From NCBI RefSeq assembly GCF_900536025.1, contig NZ_UNOZ01000022.1:1-64000 (forward strand): a DNA stretch of 64,000 nt, in the 5' to 3' direction. The DNA is from Pseudomonas reidholzensis (GTDB lineage Bacteria > Pseudomonadota > Gammaproteobacteria > Pseudomonadales > Pseudomonadaceae). Positions 1-9,186 of the stretch are shown here, piece by piece; positions within the stretch are counted from its first letter, which is position 1; each line of letters begins with the position of its first letter. The position numbers and the translations under genes were made by a program. Under the pieces are notes generated by a model, which worked only from the letters and a program-made list of their open reading frames with translations, was not told where the DNA came from and did no database searches.

Positions 1-1
1 C

Positions 2-283
2 GGCGATGACTACAAGGTGGTGTTCGTCGGCGATGCGGCGATGGCGCCGTACGAGATCACCCAGCCGGGGGGCAGCGTCGAGCACTGGAACGAAGAAGCC
101 GGGTATGTGTGGATGCAGCGCTTCGTGGAGAAATTCAAGAAGGTCGTGTGGATCAACCCGTATCCCCGGCAGACCTGGGATTACACCGCGTCGACCCACC
201 TGGTGCGGGACCTGGTCGAGGACAAGATGTATCCGCTGACCCTGCAGGGGCTCGAGGATGCGATGAAATACCTGTCCAAGTGA
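2..283 (+). CDS. VWA-domain protein, C-terminal fragment
   Basis: This is the last 93 codons of a gene that begins before the window; the frame is open from base 2 to the TGA at 281-283. The fragment reads through VVFVGDAAMAPYEIT, a 'GGSVEHWNEE' stretch, 'VVWINP' and 'YPLTLQGLEDAMKYL'. This pattern is familiar from the carboxyl end of von Willebrand factor A proteins of the CoxE/MoxR-associated type, where the C-terminal strand and helix complete the VWA fold. The metal-binding MIDAS residues would lie upstream and cannot be checked. Such proteins usually pair with a MoxR-type AAA ATPase as chaperones. The gene converges with the T6SS cassette, with 53 bp between them and no clear hairpin. 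Confidence 0.6.
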   Translation, partial: GDDYKVVFVGDAAMAPYEITQPGGSVEHWNEEAGYVWMQRFVEKFKKVVWINPYPRQTWDYTASTHLVRDLVEDKMYPLTLQGLEDAMKYLSK

Positions 284-336
284 TTTTTTAGTGTCTGTGC
301 GGGCCTCATCGCGTCAGATAATCCTAACCAGAATGT

Positions 337-1599
337 TCAACCGAGCAACCCCCACCTCACGCGCTCATTACGTTGGACAATCTTGTCCCGAAGCGGCCAT
401 AACCGTGGTTCCGGCCAAGTCATCAAGTGCAGGGGCATGACCTCACCTTGCTCAAAGTAACGAACATGCTCGGTCCAACTGGTCCAAACGATTTTCCAGT
501 AGCCGCTTTCAGGGCAAGCCTCGCCACTCAAACAGGTCATGACCGGGAAGTTGGTTTCATTAAACGCCGGTGAGCCCGGCATGGGCTTGCCGGTGACTGG
601 ATCGAGGACTTTGGCCTGGGCCATTTTGTGGATCAGGACCTCGCTGGGTCTTTCTGGAGGGACATTGGCCAAGCGTGCTTCCAGCCATTGCAGCTTACCG
701 TCCCACGGCGGCAACTTGGCAGGCGGTAGCGGGACAATGTCGTTGATCTCTGGAACTTTAGGGTCCGCGTAGGAGTAACTGGCGAGGATGTGCCAAATTT
801 TGTTGTAGCGTTCAGCACGTTCCAGATCCATCTGTTGCGCGAGAAAATGGAGGGAGTTTTCTGGCTCAGGGCCTCGAAATCCATCATCCAAATAACCGGC
901 TGCGTGTTCATAGCCTGCGGCGGTTCCCATTTGAAACAACTCAAGCGCTTCACGGTACTGTCCAGTGCGTCTCAAGTTCACAGCGAGGGCTACAGCAGCC
1001 GCACCGTGGCCTTGCTCCGCAGCACAGCGGCGCATCTGCCGAGCAACCGCAGGAGCGATATCAATAGGGGCCAGTTTTTCCCCGACAGCGTACTGAGCTT
1101 GCGCGTTACCTTCGTCCGCGGCCTTGCGAAGGTACCTCATGGACATATCGGGATCCTGCCTCAATCCTGCTGACCCTTGCTTTAAGAAGTAACTCACGAA
1201 TAAATAGCCCGTTGCTATGCCCGCACCAATGAGTTCCTCGCTAAACCGCAGATGCTCTCGGCCTGTTAATTTGAAACGCCCACGCATGGCGCCGTTCTGC
1301 AAATTAATATTTGCTTTATGATGGCCATTTTCCGCAGCTATTCGATACAATCGCTCGACGTCCGCATCCACTTGCGAAACTCGCTTGAGCTGATTATTTT
1401 TTTGCAACCAGCGCGCGTAGTGAAAAATCATATCAACGTCATTCGGCACAACTGGATCTTTTTCGTGCACGCACGTGAATGCCAGCCTGACGCCGGCACT
1501 ATTAAGCGGTTCCATGGCATTCCCCCCCGACCCTTTTATGACACTTCCAACTACGTGCCCACTCAGAAAAAACACCGCCACAAGCAACAGCCCGCGCAT
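337..1599 (-). CDS. Sel1-repeat lipase-immunity protein (Tli5-like)
   Basis: A 420-residue protein with an N-terminal hydrophobic signal (MRGLLLVAVFFLSGHVVGS), so probably periplasmic. Around residues 120-230 it has helical repeat stretches of Sel1 type, such as 'MRYLRKAADEGNAQAQYAVGE' and 'RRCAAEQGHGAAAVALA'. The C-terminal half is rich in Trp and Pro (APPWDGKLQW-like, 'YWKIVWTSWTEHVRYFEQGE') and resembles a DUF6396-type domain found next to T6SS lipases. Its start overlaps the phospholipase stop by one base (TGATG on the minus strand), so translation is likely coupled. Periplasmic Sel1 proteins are known immunity partners of Tle5 phospholipases in P. aeruginosa. The immunity role here is inferred from that family knowledge and from gene position. 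Confidence 0.72.
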   Translation of the reverse strand: MRGLLLVAVFFLSGHVVGSVIKGSGGNAMEPLNSAGVRLAFTCVHEKDPVVPNDVDMIFHYARWLQKNNQLKRVSQVDADVERLYRIAAENGHHKANINLQNGAMRGRFKLTGREHLRFSEELIGAGIATGYLFVSYFLKQGSAGLRQDPDMSMRYLRKAADEGNAQAQYAVGEKLAPIDIAPAVARQMRRCAAEQGHGAAAVALAVNLRRTGQYREALELFQMGTAAGYEHAAGYLDDGFRGPEPENSLHFLAQQMDLERAERYNKIWHILASYSYADPKVPEINDIVPLPPAKLPPWDGKLQWLEARLANVPPERPSEVLIHKMAQAKVLDPVTGKPMPGSPAFNETNFPVMTCLSGEACPESGYWKIVWTSWTEHVRYFEQGEVMPLHLMTWPEPRLWPLRDKIVQRNERVRWGLLG

Positions 1600-3395
1600 C
1601 AGTCCAGATCTTTCATAGTTGCTTCATCGTAAAAAAACTCCACAAGCGCAGCGATTGGCCCACTCTTACCTTGATGACGCTCTTTGTTATCAGTAATTAT
1701 CTGGTGCCAATCTTTAAACGCCTTTTTAGGGTTATCCTGCCCCCCTTTTCCGCCTGTATGCAGATCCCACAACCTTCGCCGCATCGCCTTCGTCACACTC
1801 GGCCACTCATGCGCAATATTCAGTTCGCTGTCCACCTGCATACTGCGAGTATTGATATTGGCCGACCCCAACGTGGTGAACACGTCGTCGATAATCATCA
1901 ACTTGCTGTGGATATACACCGGCATCCATGGCCGGCCTGCTGGCGAGTCGGGGGCGACCAGTGAGCACACGTGAATCTTCAAGCCTGGGATTTCTTCCGG
2001 TTTGATCACGCTGGCATTGATGGCTTCGGTCTGCGCCTCCAGCTTCAGCGTGCCCATCCGGTCACGCGGGTCCAGTGGCGCCGGGATCTCTCGCCTGGCC
2101 TGTTCGATGCGCTGCAGGCGAGTAACCTCAGGGATGGTGTCGGCACGCCCGAGGCTTTCGAGCACGCGCTGGGTTTTGGCGGTGCCCGCGCCTATGGCGT
2201 CGTCGCTGGCGTTGGTGACCACGAACAGGTGCAGCACGCCATGCAACCCGGGGTCGCGGCCCTCGGCAGTCTGCATCGCGGCGGCGCGCTTGATCGCCTC
2301 GGCCAGTGGCGGCCAGCGAAAGTACTGATTCTCGATGTAGATGAACTGGGTGGCGTTGTTGATTGCCTGCAGGTAAAGCTGCTCGATTTCACGCAAACCC
2401 TCCTGCGCCTGAGTGCGCAGCAACTGCGCCATCTGCGGAGTGCCGTGGTGGCATTGAAGCTTGCGCCCGACCTCGATCGACGAGCGTGCCTTGAGCAGTT
2501 CTTCACCGGTCTCCTTGGTCCAGGCCATGGCAAAGTTGTGGTGCAGATGCTCCAGGATCGGCCCGCTGACCCGGCTGGAAATATCCTGTCGCGGGGCAAA
2601 GCCGCGCGGGCCGCGATTGGGTGCGGGGCGGGTGTAGTCACTACGGTTTAGCGCCGAATGCGCCGGGGTATCCCAGTACTCGTCCAGCATGTTGTGACCC
2701 ATGACAAAGCCGACCGCTTGCTGCGGCAACTCGTAGTCAACCAGCACACTTTTCTGATGATGGGTCGGAACGCCCATCAGCGCCGCGATCATCTTCAAGC
2801 CGATTTGCCGATCCAGGCTGCCCTTGCTCACCTCCTTGTAAATGCGCAAGCGCTCACGGGCGCTAAAACCTCGACTGACAAACAGCGGCACCCCAGCGGC
2901 GATGCGTTGTACTGCCTTGTTGCCTGCGACCTCGAAGTCCTTGAACCAGTCGATGTCTTCGCTGTACTGGCGGTCGGTGGAACTTTGCAGCGCCCGATCC
3001 CAATCCAGGAGCACACGACCGAAGTGCTGGCTCTTGCCTGGTAAATTGGCCTCACCGGCCGCACCGGCGACATTGGCTGGCATTTCCCAGCCCAATACGC
3101 GCACGCGCACACCTTGCGCCGCCTTGCTCTTGAGCAGCTCGCCAATGCTCGGTGCGTTGCCGTCGCGAATGAAAAACATCGACGGCTGAAACCCCCAGCA
3201 AATGATGTCGATCGTCTTGGTCGCGTTGGCAATCGCGTGGTGCACGGCCGCAAATGTTTCTTCGCCGTTGATCAACGGCGTGAACGTGGCGATTTCAGGG
3301 TGGTACTGGCTTTCCTGAACAAACCAGCGAGGGACACAGGTCACCGTGCGGGTGTGCTTCAAAACGAGCGGTACGACGATATCGGCCTGCTTCAT
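1599..3395 (-). CDS. tle5: T6SS phospholipase D effector (Tle5 family)
   Basis: A 598-residue phospholipase D with both HKD half-sites: H213-x-K215-x4-D220 in 'THHQKSVLVDY' and H496-x-K498-x4-D503 in 'YIHSKLMIID'. There is no signal peptide, as expected for a toxin delivered by a type VI spike; in the Tle5 family it hydrolyses phospholipids, typically phosphatidylethanolamine, in prey membranes. The gene overlaps vgrG upstream by 4 bp (ATGA) and the immunity gene downstream by 1 bp, forming a vgrG-effector-immunity operon. The length suits a bacterial PLD effector and both catalytic motifs are intact, so it should be active. Confidence 0.88.
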   Translation of the reverse strand: MKQADIVVPLVLKHTRTVTCVPRWFVQESQYHPEIATFTPLINGEETFAAVHHAIANATKTIDIICWGFQPSMFFIRDGNAPSIGELLKSKAAQGVRVRVLGWEMPANVAGAAGEANLPGKSQHFGRVLLDWDRALQSSTDRQYSEDIDWFKDFEVAGNKAVQRIAAGVPLFVSRGFSARERLRIYKEVSKGSLDRQIGLKMIAALMGVPTHHQKSVLVDYELPQQAVGFVMGHNMLDEYWDTPAHSALNRSDYTRPAPNRGPRGFAPRQDISSRVSGPILEHLHHNFAMAWTKETGEELLKARSSIEVGRKLQCHHGTPQMAQLLRTQAQEGLREIEQLYLQAINNATQFIYIENQYFRWPPLAEAIKRAAAMQTAEGRDPGLHGVLHLFVVTNASDDAIGAGTAKTQRVLESLGRADTIPEVTRLQRIEQARREIPAPLDPRDRMGTLKLEAQTEAINASVIKPEEIPGLKIHVCSLVAPDSPAGRPWMPVYIHSKLMIIDDVFTTLGSANINTRSMQVDSELNIAHEWPSVTKAMRRRLWDLHTGGKGGQDNPKKAFKDWHQIITDNKERHQGKSGPIAALVEFFYDEATMKDLD

Positions 3396-6103
3396 TGAGG
3401 GTCTCCTTGTGTGTCGACGAGTCCGTCGAGGACCCCTGCGTACTTGACGCGGTGATCGCTGTGGGTCGATGGCTGGCCCACTTCGGGATGTGTCTGCGGG
3501 GTATGGTTAAGCAGGCCGAGGTTGGCCAGGTGGGCTTGCGGGGGATTGCGATATTCACCCGGGACCGGGATCTGAAAGCTGGTGCCATTAGCCATCTGCA
3601 GGCGGTATTCCCGCGTCACGACCTGATGATCGATCCGCAACTCGGCGCCGTCGTCCAGCACGCCCTCCTTGAGCAACGCACCATCGGCATAAAGCTTGTA
3701 AGGCATACCTGCCCAGCTCTGCCCCGCCGCCTCGTGGGCGGACGGCACGCGCAAGCGAAACACTTGTGCAGACAGGCTTTGCGGGTACTCCAGAAAACTC
3801 GCGGTCATGCTCGCTGGCCCGCTGTAATCGAACATCGCCGCCTTTACGTTGTAATCGCCCTCTGTCCCGGATTCGATGCCGTTCGCGTCCAAGGTGATGT
3901 AGCTGCCACCGGCGTTGAGGGTGATTTTCTGCTTCGCGGTAATGAAGACCTGGTCTTCGGTACTGGTGATCTCCAGCCCCTGGCGCGCCATTAGCGACAA
4001 ACTGTCGTTTTGTGCCTGGACCGTCACTGGCCCCTGGTTGGCAATCAGCTTGATACCCAGCTTGCGAACAAACAGGCTGAGGCCCTGCCCGACGCCAACA
4101 AACAAGCGCTTGACCACGCTAAGGTCAGCCTCGCCGCCCGCGTTGAGCATCAGGTTGCCCTGCGCCGCCAGTTGCAGGTGCTTGCCGCTGGTCAAGGCGA
4201 TGCCATCCGGAGCGCTGAGCAGCACCACCGCAGCCTTGAGCTCATCGAGCTGATCGCGCAGCAAGGCCAGTTGCGCCGCCACGTCGGCCGGCTCGGCTTG
4301 GCTGGCCTCGGCATCGACTGACAGTTGTTGCAGTTGATCACCGGCATCCTGCAGGCGACGCTTGGCGGCACTCATCTCCAGCACCGGGCCCTGCGCCTTG
4401 GCTTGCGCATCGGCGGTGATGAAGACGCCTTTACCACCGCGCAGCACACTCCATGCGTCGGTGCGCAGCTCGACGCCTTCACCGCGTTGCTTCTTTTGCG
4501 CATCGACCAGATGGCCAAGATTCAGCTGGCTCTTGCCCCCATGTTCGGTACTGAGTTTGATGTGCTCCTGCCCACGGGTGTCGTCCATGCGCAGCTTGTT
4601 GTTGGCCGGGGTACGCAAGACATTGCGCTTGTAGTTGCGCAAGGTGACGTGGTCGGGGTTCTGGCTGTCGTGCAAGGCGTGCGCGATGTACGGCCGATCC
4701 GGATCGCCATGCTCGAACGCTACCGCCACTTCGGTGCCGCAGATCAGCGGCAGATGCAGGCCGTGCGTGTCGCCGGCATACGGCCGGGCCATCCGCAGCC
4801 AGACACTTTCTTCACCAGCCTTCCACGTATCGCGATCGAACAGGAAGCTGACGCGGTACCGGCCTTCCAGGTCGATATGGCCGTAAGGATCGTTGGCTCG
4901 GTTACTGGTCACCCGCGCCGGCACGGTGCCGGCCATTTGCGGCTTGGCCCCCAGCGGCGGACGAAAACACACCGTCTCCGAGTAGGGAATGGCCTCGAAG
5001 TGGGTCAGCAGACTGCTATCGCGTGTTGCTTCAAGGGTTACGCAAGTGATCACCGCACCGGTACCGAACGCCTGCGGCGCGCCATCGGAGATTTTCAGCA
5101 CCTGGCCAGGCGCAAGGGCTGTGCTACTGCTGACACCACTGAGGCGCGTCTGCTGGTTGAGAAAGCGTTCGTGGTTCAAGCGCGCATAGAAGTACCCACT
5201 CTCGCTGAGCAGGTCCTCGTCCTGATCCAGGGCATCCCCGAGTGCCATGTAGGGCTCGGCGTAGTGATAGCCCTCGCCATAGGTGGTAGTCGCACCCCGG
5301 GTCTGATCGACTTCACCGTCGAGGTAGGCCCGGGCATCACGGTGGTGATAGGCACGCACATTGATGTGCTGTTCCACTACTCGATGGCAGGCCTGCAGGT
5401 CCCAGACAGCATCCTTGCCGCTGCTGCTCATACCCGATGGCGGCCGGCAGGGCAGCTTTACATTGAACTGATAGTGGCGCTGGTCGTCATGAAACTCGAT
5501 GACATCAATGGACAACCGGTCATCACTGACAACGCGATACCAGATACCGACCTCGGCCAACAAACGACTGATGAAGGCCAGGTCACTCTCGCCGTACTGC
5601 ATGACCTGCTCGCGCCGGGGGTAGTCACGCACCAACTGGAAGAGAAAATGTTGCCCTTCGAACTGATGCCGACTGCGCAACACGCTCTCGACGATCTCCG
5701 GCACCGACTGGTGCTGGTAGATGCGGTACTGTTTGCCCCGCCCGAGCAAGGCCAGGTGCGCTTCCAGGGTGATTTCATAGCGGGCTTCGTCCCTGGAGTC
5801 GGACAGACGCTTGAAGCCGGTGATCACGCCGTGCAGTGTGCGCAGCGGCTTCACCGGCGGTAGGCTGAAGCCCGGCAGCGGCCGCTTCTCCGGCGGCGCA
5901 TGGAGGGTGAAACTGGCGTCCCGGCCAAGCATTTGTTCGACCGCGATATCTTGCGTGACCGAGGTGAACTCTACGGTGTATTTAAACGGTCGGCTCAACC
6001 CTTCATGGCCTTTGAAGGTCAAGACATCAAGTACGGCAGCAACACCGCGAACTTTGAGTTGATGGCGACTATGATCGAAGAAGGTAAGTAATTCGTTAAG
6101 CAT
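3392..6103 (-). CDS. vgrG: Type VI secretion spike protein VgrG
   Basis: A 903-residue VgrG (TssI). Residues about 1-480 form the gp27/gp5-like base with landmarks such as 'YGESDLAFISRLLAEVGIWY' and the OB-fold region 'WLRMARPYAGDTHGLHLPLICGTEVAVAFEHGDPDRPYI'. Residues about 540-760 form the DUF2345 beta-helix needle, including a 'QLQQLSVDAEASQAEPADVAAQL' helical insert. The last 140 residues are a beta-rich, TTR-like extension ('PYKLYADGALLKEGVLDDGAELRID') of the kind that recruits a cognate cargo. The gene overlaps tle5 by 4 bp. 'AAGGAT' lies just before the ATG. No hcp, PAAR or structural tss genes are present, so this is an orphan vgrG island relying on a core T6SS elsewhere. Confidence 0.93.
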   Translation of the reverse strand: MLNELLTFFDHSRHQLKVRGVAAVLDVLTFKGHEGLSRPFKYTVEFTSVTQDIAVEQMLGRDASFTLHAPPEKRPLPGFSLPPVKPLRTLHGVITGFKRLSDSRDEARYEITLEAHLALLGRGKQYRIYQHQSVPEIVESVLRSRHQFEGQHFLFQLVRDYPRREQVMQYGESDLAFISRLLAEVGIWYRVVSDDRLSIDVIEFHDDQRHYQFNVKLPCRPPSGMSSSGKDAVWDLQACHRVVEQHINVRAYHHRDARAYLDGEVDQTRGATTTYGEGYHYAEPYMALGDALDQDEDLLSESGYFYARLNHERFLNQQTRLSGVSSSTALAPGQVLKISDGAPQAFGTGAVITCVTLEATRDSSLLTHFEAIPYSETVCFRPPLGAKPQMAGTVPARVTSNRANDPYGHIDLEGRYRVSFLFDRDTWKAGEESVWLRMARPYAGDTHGLHLPLICGTEVAVAFEHGDPDRPYIAHALHDSQNPDHVTLRNYKRNVLRTPANNKLRMDDTRGQEHIKLSTEHGGKSQLNLGHLVDAQKKQRGEGVELRTDAWSVLRGGKGVFITADAQAKAQGPVLEMSAAKRRLQDAGDQLQQLSVDAEASQAEPADVAAQLALLRDQLDELKAAVVLLSAPDGIALTSGKHLQLAAQGNLMLNAGGEADLSVVKRLFVGVGQGLSLFVRKLGIKLIANQGPVTVQAQNDSLSLMARQGLEITSTEDQVFITAKQKITLNAGGSYITLDANGIESGTEGDYNVKAAMFDYSGPASMTASFLEYPQSLSAQVFRLRVPSAHEAAGQSWAGMPYKLYADGALLKEGVLDDGAELRIDHQVVTREYRLQMANGTSFQIPVPGEYRNPPQAHLANLGLLNHTPQTHPEVGQPSTHSDHRVKYAGVLDGLVDTQGDPQ

Positions 6104-6509
6104 ATCCTTGCCTCTATAAAACCCGACCGTGGTTAAGTTTCAACTGCACTTTCGAACGCACAACCCATATCCCAGCCGCCAAGACAGTGCAGCCGAGTAC
6201 ACAGCGCACAGCTCAGCGCCTGCTCACCAATAACGAGCGAACGGAAATGATCGAACGAGAACAAAACGCTAACTGTTAACTGGCGAACGTCCCGACAGCG
6301 ACACGAGCCCGCTACATTCACGCAGAAGCAGTTCAATGAACTTGATAACTTAGGCGCCCTTCACAACAACGTAGCGCTCAGCGCAGTAACTCCGAACTAC
6401 CATAGCGCCAACATTGTCACTGCTCCACCCCAAATAGGCCTTTGGGAAATGCCCTACTTTATTAGGTTAAAATTCCTACAGAAGGACCTATATCGATAGG
6501 CGCCAACGC
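6104..6509. other. Intergenic region upstream of vgrG
   Basis: About 400 bases without a supported gene. It is more AT-rich than its neighbours, especially 6400-6500, and should carry the promoter of the vgrG operon on the minus strand. I found no convincing -35/-10 pair, tRNA or strong hairpin. A 67-codon open frame on the minus strand (6133-6336) has no ribosome binding site and looks like chance. Confidence 0.5.
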
Positions 6510-6911
6510 TCAAGCGTCGCGCAACAAGTCGTGAGCATCGAGCAACCTAAACGCCACCTGCGGGTTGCGCTCCAGCCCACGGCGGATCGCGGCGGGGATG
6601 GCCTGGCGGGTCTTGCGGCACAGGCCGGGTTGCTCGGCCAGTTCGATGTTGATGCCGCGCATGCTGCGCACTTCATTGAAGCTGGGGGCGATGCGCACGC
6701 GGATGCCGAGTTGCTCGTACATCAAGTGCTGGAGGCGCTCGAGGTCTTCCAGGCCTTTGAGGTTTTCCAGGCGATCGAGCAGGCGCTTTTCTTCCTGGCG
6801 GGTCAGGCGCAGGATGCGCTGGGCGGCCTCAGGCGAGGCTTGCAGATGCTCGCGCCCGCAATTGCAGGCGCCTGGGGGACAGGGTTGGCGCTGGTCGGGA
6901 GTGGTGGTCAT
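6510..6911 (-). CDS. Conserved hypothetical protein, Cys-rich N-terminus
   Basis: A 133-residue soluble protein that I cannot assign to a function. The N-terminus has four cysteines in 'CPPGACNCGREHLQ', a possible metal site, followed by 'RILRLTRQEEKRLLDRLENLKGLEDLERL', which is strongly helical with possible coiled-coil character. The C-terminal half ('GIRVRIAPSFNEVRSMRGINIEL') looks like a small alpha/beta unit. Codon use matches neighbouring Pseudomonas genes, supporting a real gene. It sits 57 bp downstream of the receiver gene of the signalling operon on the same strand, so co-transcription is possible but not shown. Confidence 0.6.
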   Translation of the reverse strand: MTTTPDQRQPCPPGACNCGREHLQASPEAAQRILRLTRQEEKRLLDRLENLKGLEDLERLQHLMYEQLGIRVRIAPSFNEVRSMRGINIELAEQPGLCRKTRQAIPAAIRRGLERNPQVAFRLLDAHDLLRDA

Positions 6912-6968
6912 GGGGCAAGCATAGCCGCTGACCTTGCCATGAGCGATGCCAACCGCTAGCGACGCGGC

Positions 6969-7346
6969 TCAGCGCAGCAGCAACTGGATCTGCTCATGCA
7001 GCGTGTTGAGGTCGAACGGCTTGGCCAGGATCGGCGCCTTGCGCGCGATCGGGCTGCCCGACTCGAGGATCTCCGCCGGGTAACCACTGATGAAGATCAC
7101 CTTCAGGTCAGGGCGCAACTTGACCGCCGGCTCTGCGATCTGCACACCGGAAATCCCGCCGGGTAATCGGTAATCGGTGACGATCAGGTCCAGGTGCGGC
7201 TTGCTCGCGAGGATCTCGAACGCCTCTTCGCCATTTTCCGCCACCAGCACGTGGTAGCCCTCGAGGGAAAGATAATCCCGCAGGATCATCCGGATCGCCG
7301 GTTCGTCTTCGACCACCAGCACCACATCTTGTGCATCTTCGCTCAT
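6969..7346 (-). CDS. Single-domain response regulator
   Basis: A 125-residue CheY-like receiver with no output domain. The acidic pocket is in 'VVEDEP' (residues 12-16), the phospho-acceptor is D58 in 'LIVTDYRLPGG', and the conserved Lys is in 'ILAKPF'. The start at 7346 (MSEDAQD) is preferred because the open frame further upstream runs into the 3' end of the preceding kinase gene. It is the last gene of a five-gene signalling operon, 44 bp after the receiver-kinase. It probably receives phosphate from one of the two kinases or acts as a phosphate sink. Confidence 0.85.
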   Translation of the reverse strand: MSEDAQDVVLVVEDEPAIRMILRDYLSLEGYHVLVAENGEEAFEILASKPHLDLIVTDYRLPGGISGVQIAEPAVKLRPDLKVIFISGYPAEILESGSPIARKAPILAKPFDLNTLHEQIQLLLR

Positions 7347-7390
7347 GACAACGCCTTGAAATTCAATAAGTTGGCCATCTGACCCCAGGC

Positions 7391-8617
7391 TTACACAGAG
7401 GTTGCCTGGGCCTGGTCGGTTTGTGCTGACAAGGCCGCGAGCGGCAGCAGCACGCTGAACGTGGCGCCCTTGCCCTCCTCGCTGTCGACCCGGATGCGGC
7501 CGCCATGGGCCTGCACGATCTGCTCGGAGATATACAGCCCCAAACCCAGGCCGCCACTGGCCTGCAGAGCCGCTACGCGCTCGAACTGCTGGAAGATCCG
7601 CTGCTGGTTGCCAGCGCTGACGCCGATGCCCTGGTCCTGGACCTGCACCCACGCCATCCCATCCTGGGCGAATACCCGCACCTGCACCGGTCGTCGCTCA
7701 CCGTACCGCAAAGCATTGGACAACAGGTTGGCTACTACCTGTTCAATCCGAAATTCATCCCACTCGCCGGCCAGCGCCTCGCAGCGCTGCAGCTCGATAT
7801 ACGTGTCGAGGGCGTTGGCCTGGGCGGTGAAGTTCTCCACCAGGCCGCGCACCAGCTGGGCCAGGTCGAAACGCTTAGGCCGCAACGAGAGCTTGCCGGT
7901 GCGGATGCGCGACACATCGAGCATGTCTTCGACCAGGCGGATCAGGCTGTTGATCTGCCGTTCGTCGCGCTCGACCATCGCCTGCAGCTTGTCTTCGCTG
8001 AACGCCTCGAGGTTGCCGCGGGCCAGGTGCATCTTGCGCAGCTGGGCTTCCAGGATCAGGCCGTTGAGCGGTGTGCGCACCTCGTGCGAGACGATCGACA
8101 TGAAGTCGTCGCGCATGCGCACCGCACGTTCCAGTTCGCCGCGCGCCACCTGCAGCTGGCCGAGCAGCAGCTCCTGCTCCTGGCGGCTGCGCTCCAGGGC
8201 CTGGAGTTGGCGGTCGAGGACCTTGCGCTGGCGATAGAGGTCGACGAACACCGACACCTTGCTCTTCACCGCCAGGGTGTCGAGCGGCTTGTGCAGAAAG
8301 TCCACCGCACCGCTCTCGTACCCCTTGAACGCGTAGTTCATCTCTCGCCCGGCGGCGCTGACGAAGACGATCGGGATGTTCTTGGTTTTTTCCGTGCCGC
8401 GCATCAGCTCGGCCAGCTCGAAGCCATTCATGCCCGGCATCTGCACATCGAGGATGGCCAGGGCGAACTCGTGTTCGAGCAACAGCCCCAAGGCCTGCTC
8501 GGCGGACTGCGCCTGGTGCACTTCGCGGTCGTCACCGTTGATCAGGGCGTTGAGCGCCAGGAGGTTTTCCGGCAGGTCGTCGACGATCAGCAGTTTGGCG
8601 ATGATTTGGCTTAGCAT
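7391..8617 (-). CDS. Receiver-histidine kinase hybrid
   Basis: A 408-residue soluble protein with an N-terminal receiver (residues 8-125; D57 in 'AILDVQMPGMNGFE', K110 in 'FLHKP'). A coiled-coil linker (about 126-170) follows, then a HisKA domain with phospho-acceptor H178 in 'SIVSHEVRTPLNG' and a HATPase domain with 'SNALRYG', 'DQGIGV' and 'GLGLGLYISEQIVQAHGG'. The input is therefore a receiver rather than a sensor domain, so the kinase is itself controlled by phosphorylation. The start MLSQIIAKLLIVDD is chosen because the longer frame overlaps cheB with nonsense sequence; the remaining overlap is 7 bp. It probably takes phosphate from the upstream three-receiver kinase and passes it to the last receiver. 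Confidence 0.88.
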   Translation of the reverse strand: MLSQIIAKLLIVDDLPENLLALNALINGDDREVHQAQSAEQALGLLLEHEFALAILDVQMPGMNGFELAELMRGTEKTKNIPIVFVSAAGREMNYAFKGYESGAVDFLHKPLDTLAVKSKVSVFVDLYRQRKVLDRQLQALERSRQEQELLLGQLQVARGELERAVRMRDDFMSIVSHEVRTPLNGLILEAQLRKMHLARGNLEAFSEDKLQAMVERDERQINSLIRLVEDMLDVSRIRTGKLSLRPKRFDLAQLVRGLVENFTAQANALDTYIELQRCEALAGEWDEFRIEQVVANLLSNALRYGERRPVQVRVFAQDGMAWVQVQDQGIGVSAGNQQRIFQQFERVAALQASGGLGLGLYISEQIVQAHGGRIRVDSEEGKGATFSVLLPLAALSAQTDQAQATSV

Positions 8618-9186
8618 GCGCTGGGTTCCAGGGTCACGAGCAATTGCCCAATGCCGCTCAGAGAAAGTATGTGGTCGGGGCTGTGCAGGGCCAACGCGGC
8701 CTCCGGCATAAACGCGACCTGTGCGTCTTGGGGGTCCTGGACCACGGTCCGGCCCCCGCATTGTTTTATGTAGGCGAGCCCTTGCGCGCCGTCTTCATTG
8801 GCGCCGGTCAGCAGCACGCCGAGCAAACCCGCGCGGTAGGCATCCGCCGCCGAGGTGAAGAGAAAGTCGATCGCCGGCCGCGAGAAGTGCACCGGTGCTT
8901 CCTGGCTCAGCGACAGGCTGAAATCGCGCTCCACCGACAGGTGATACCCCGGCCCCGCCACGTAGATCAGGCCGCGCTCGATCTGCACCTTGTCGCCCGC
9001 CTCACGCACCGGCCGGCCGATCTTGCGCTGCAGCACTTCGGCCAGTTGGCTGTGGCGGTCGTCTGGCAGGTGCAGCACGCAGAGCACCGGGATCGCGAAG
9101 CGTTCCGGCAGGCCGCCCAGCACCGCGAACAGCGCCGCGACGCCGCCCGCCGAGGCACCGATAACGATCGCTTCGATACCGTTCAT
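8611..9186 (-). CDS. cheB: CheB-type protein methylesterase domain
   Basis: A 191-residue CheB catalytic domain without the N-terminal receiver of classical CheB. The catalytic Ser is S12 in 'IGASAGGVAAL', a His follows in 'VLHLPDDRHS', and the Asp is in 'LLTGANEDGAQG'. CheB removes methyl groups from receptor glutamates. The gene overlaps cheR by 4 bp (ATGA) and the next kinase gene by 7 bp. No chemoreceptor gene lies in the window. Loss of the receiver means activity must be controlled otherwise, perhaps by complex formation with the adjacent kinase. Confidence 0.9.
   Translation of the reverse strand: MNGIEAIVIGASAGGVAALFAVLGGLPERFAIPVLCVLHLPDDRHSQLAEVLQRKIGRPVREAGDKVQIERGLIYVAGPGYHLSVERDFSLSLSQEAPVHFSRPAIDFLFTSAADAYRAGLLGVLLTGANEDGAQGLAYIKQCGGRTVVQDPQDAQVAFMPEAALALHSPDHILSLSGIGQLLVTLEPSAC

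Noticed and set aside
6133-6336. Small open frame upstream of vgrG
   Set aside because: No ribosome binding site, odd composition and no domain; treated as chance.
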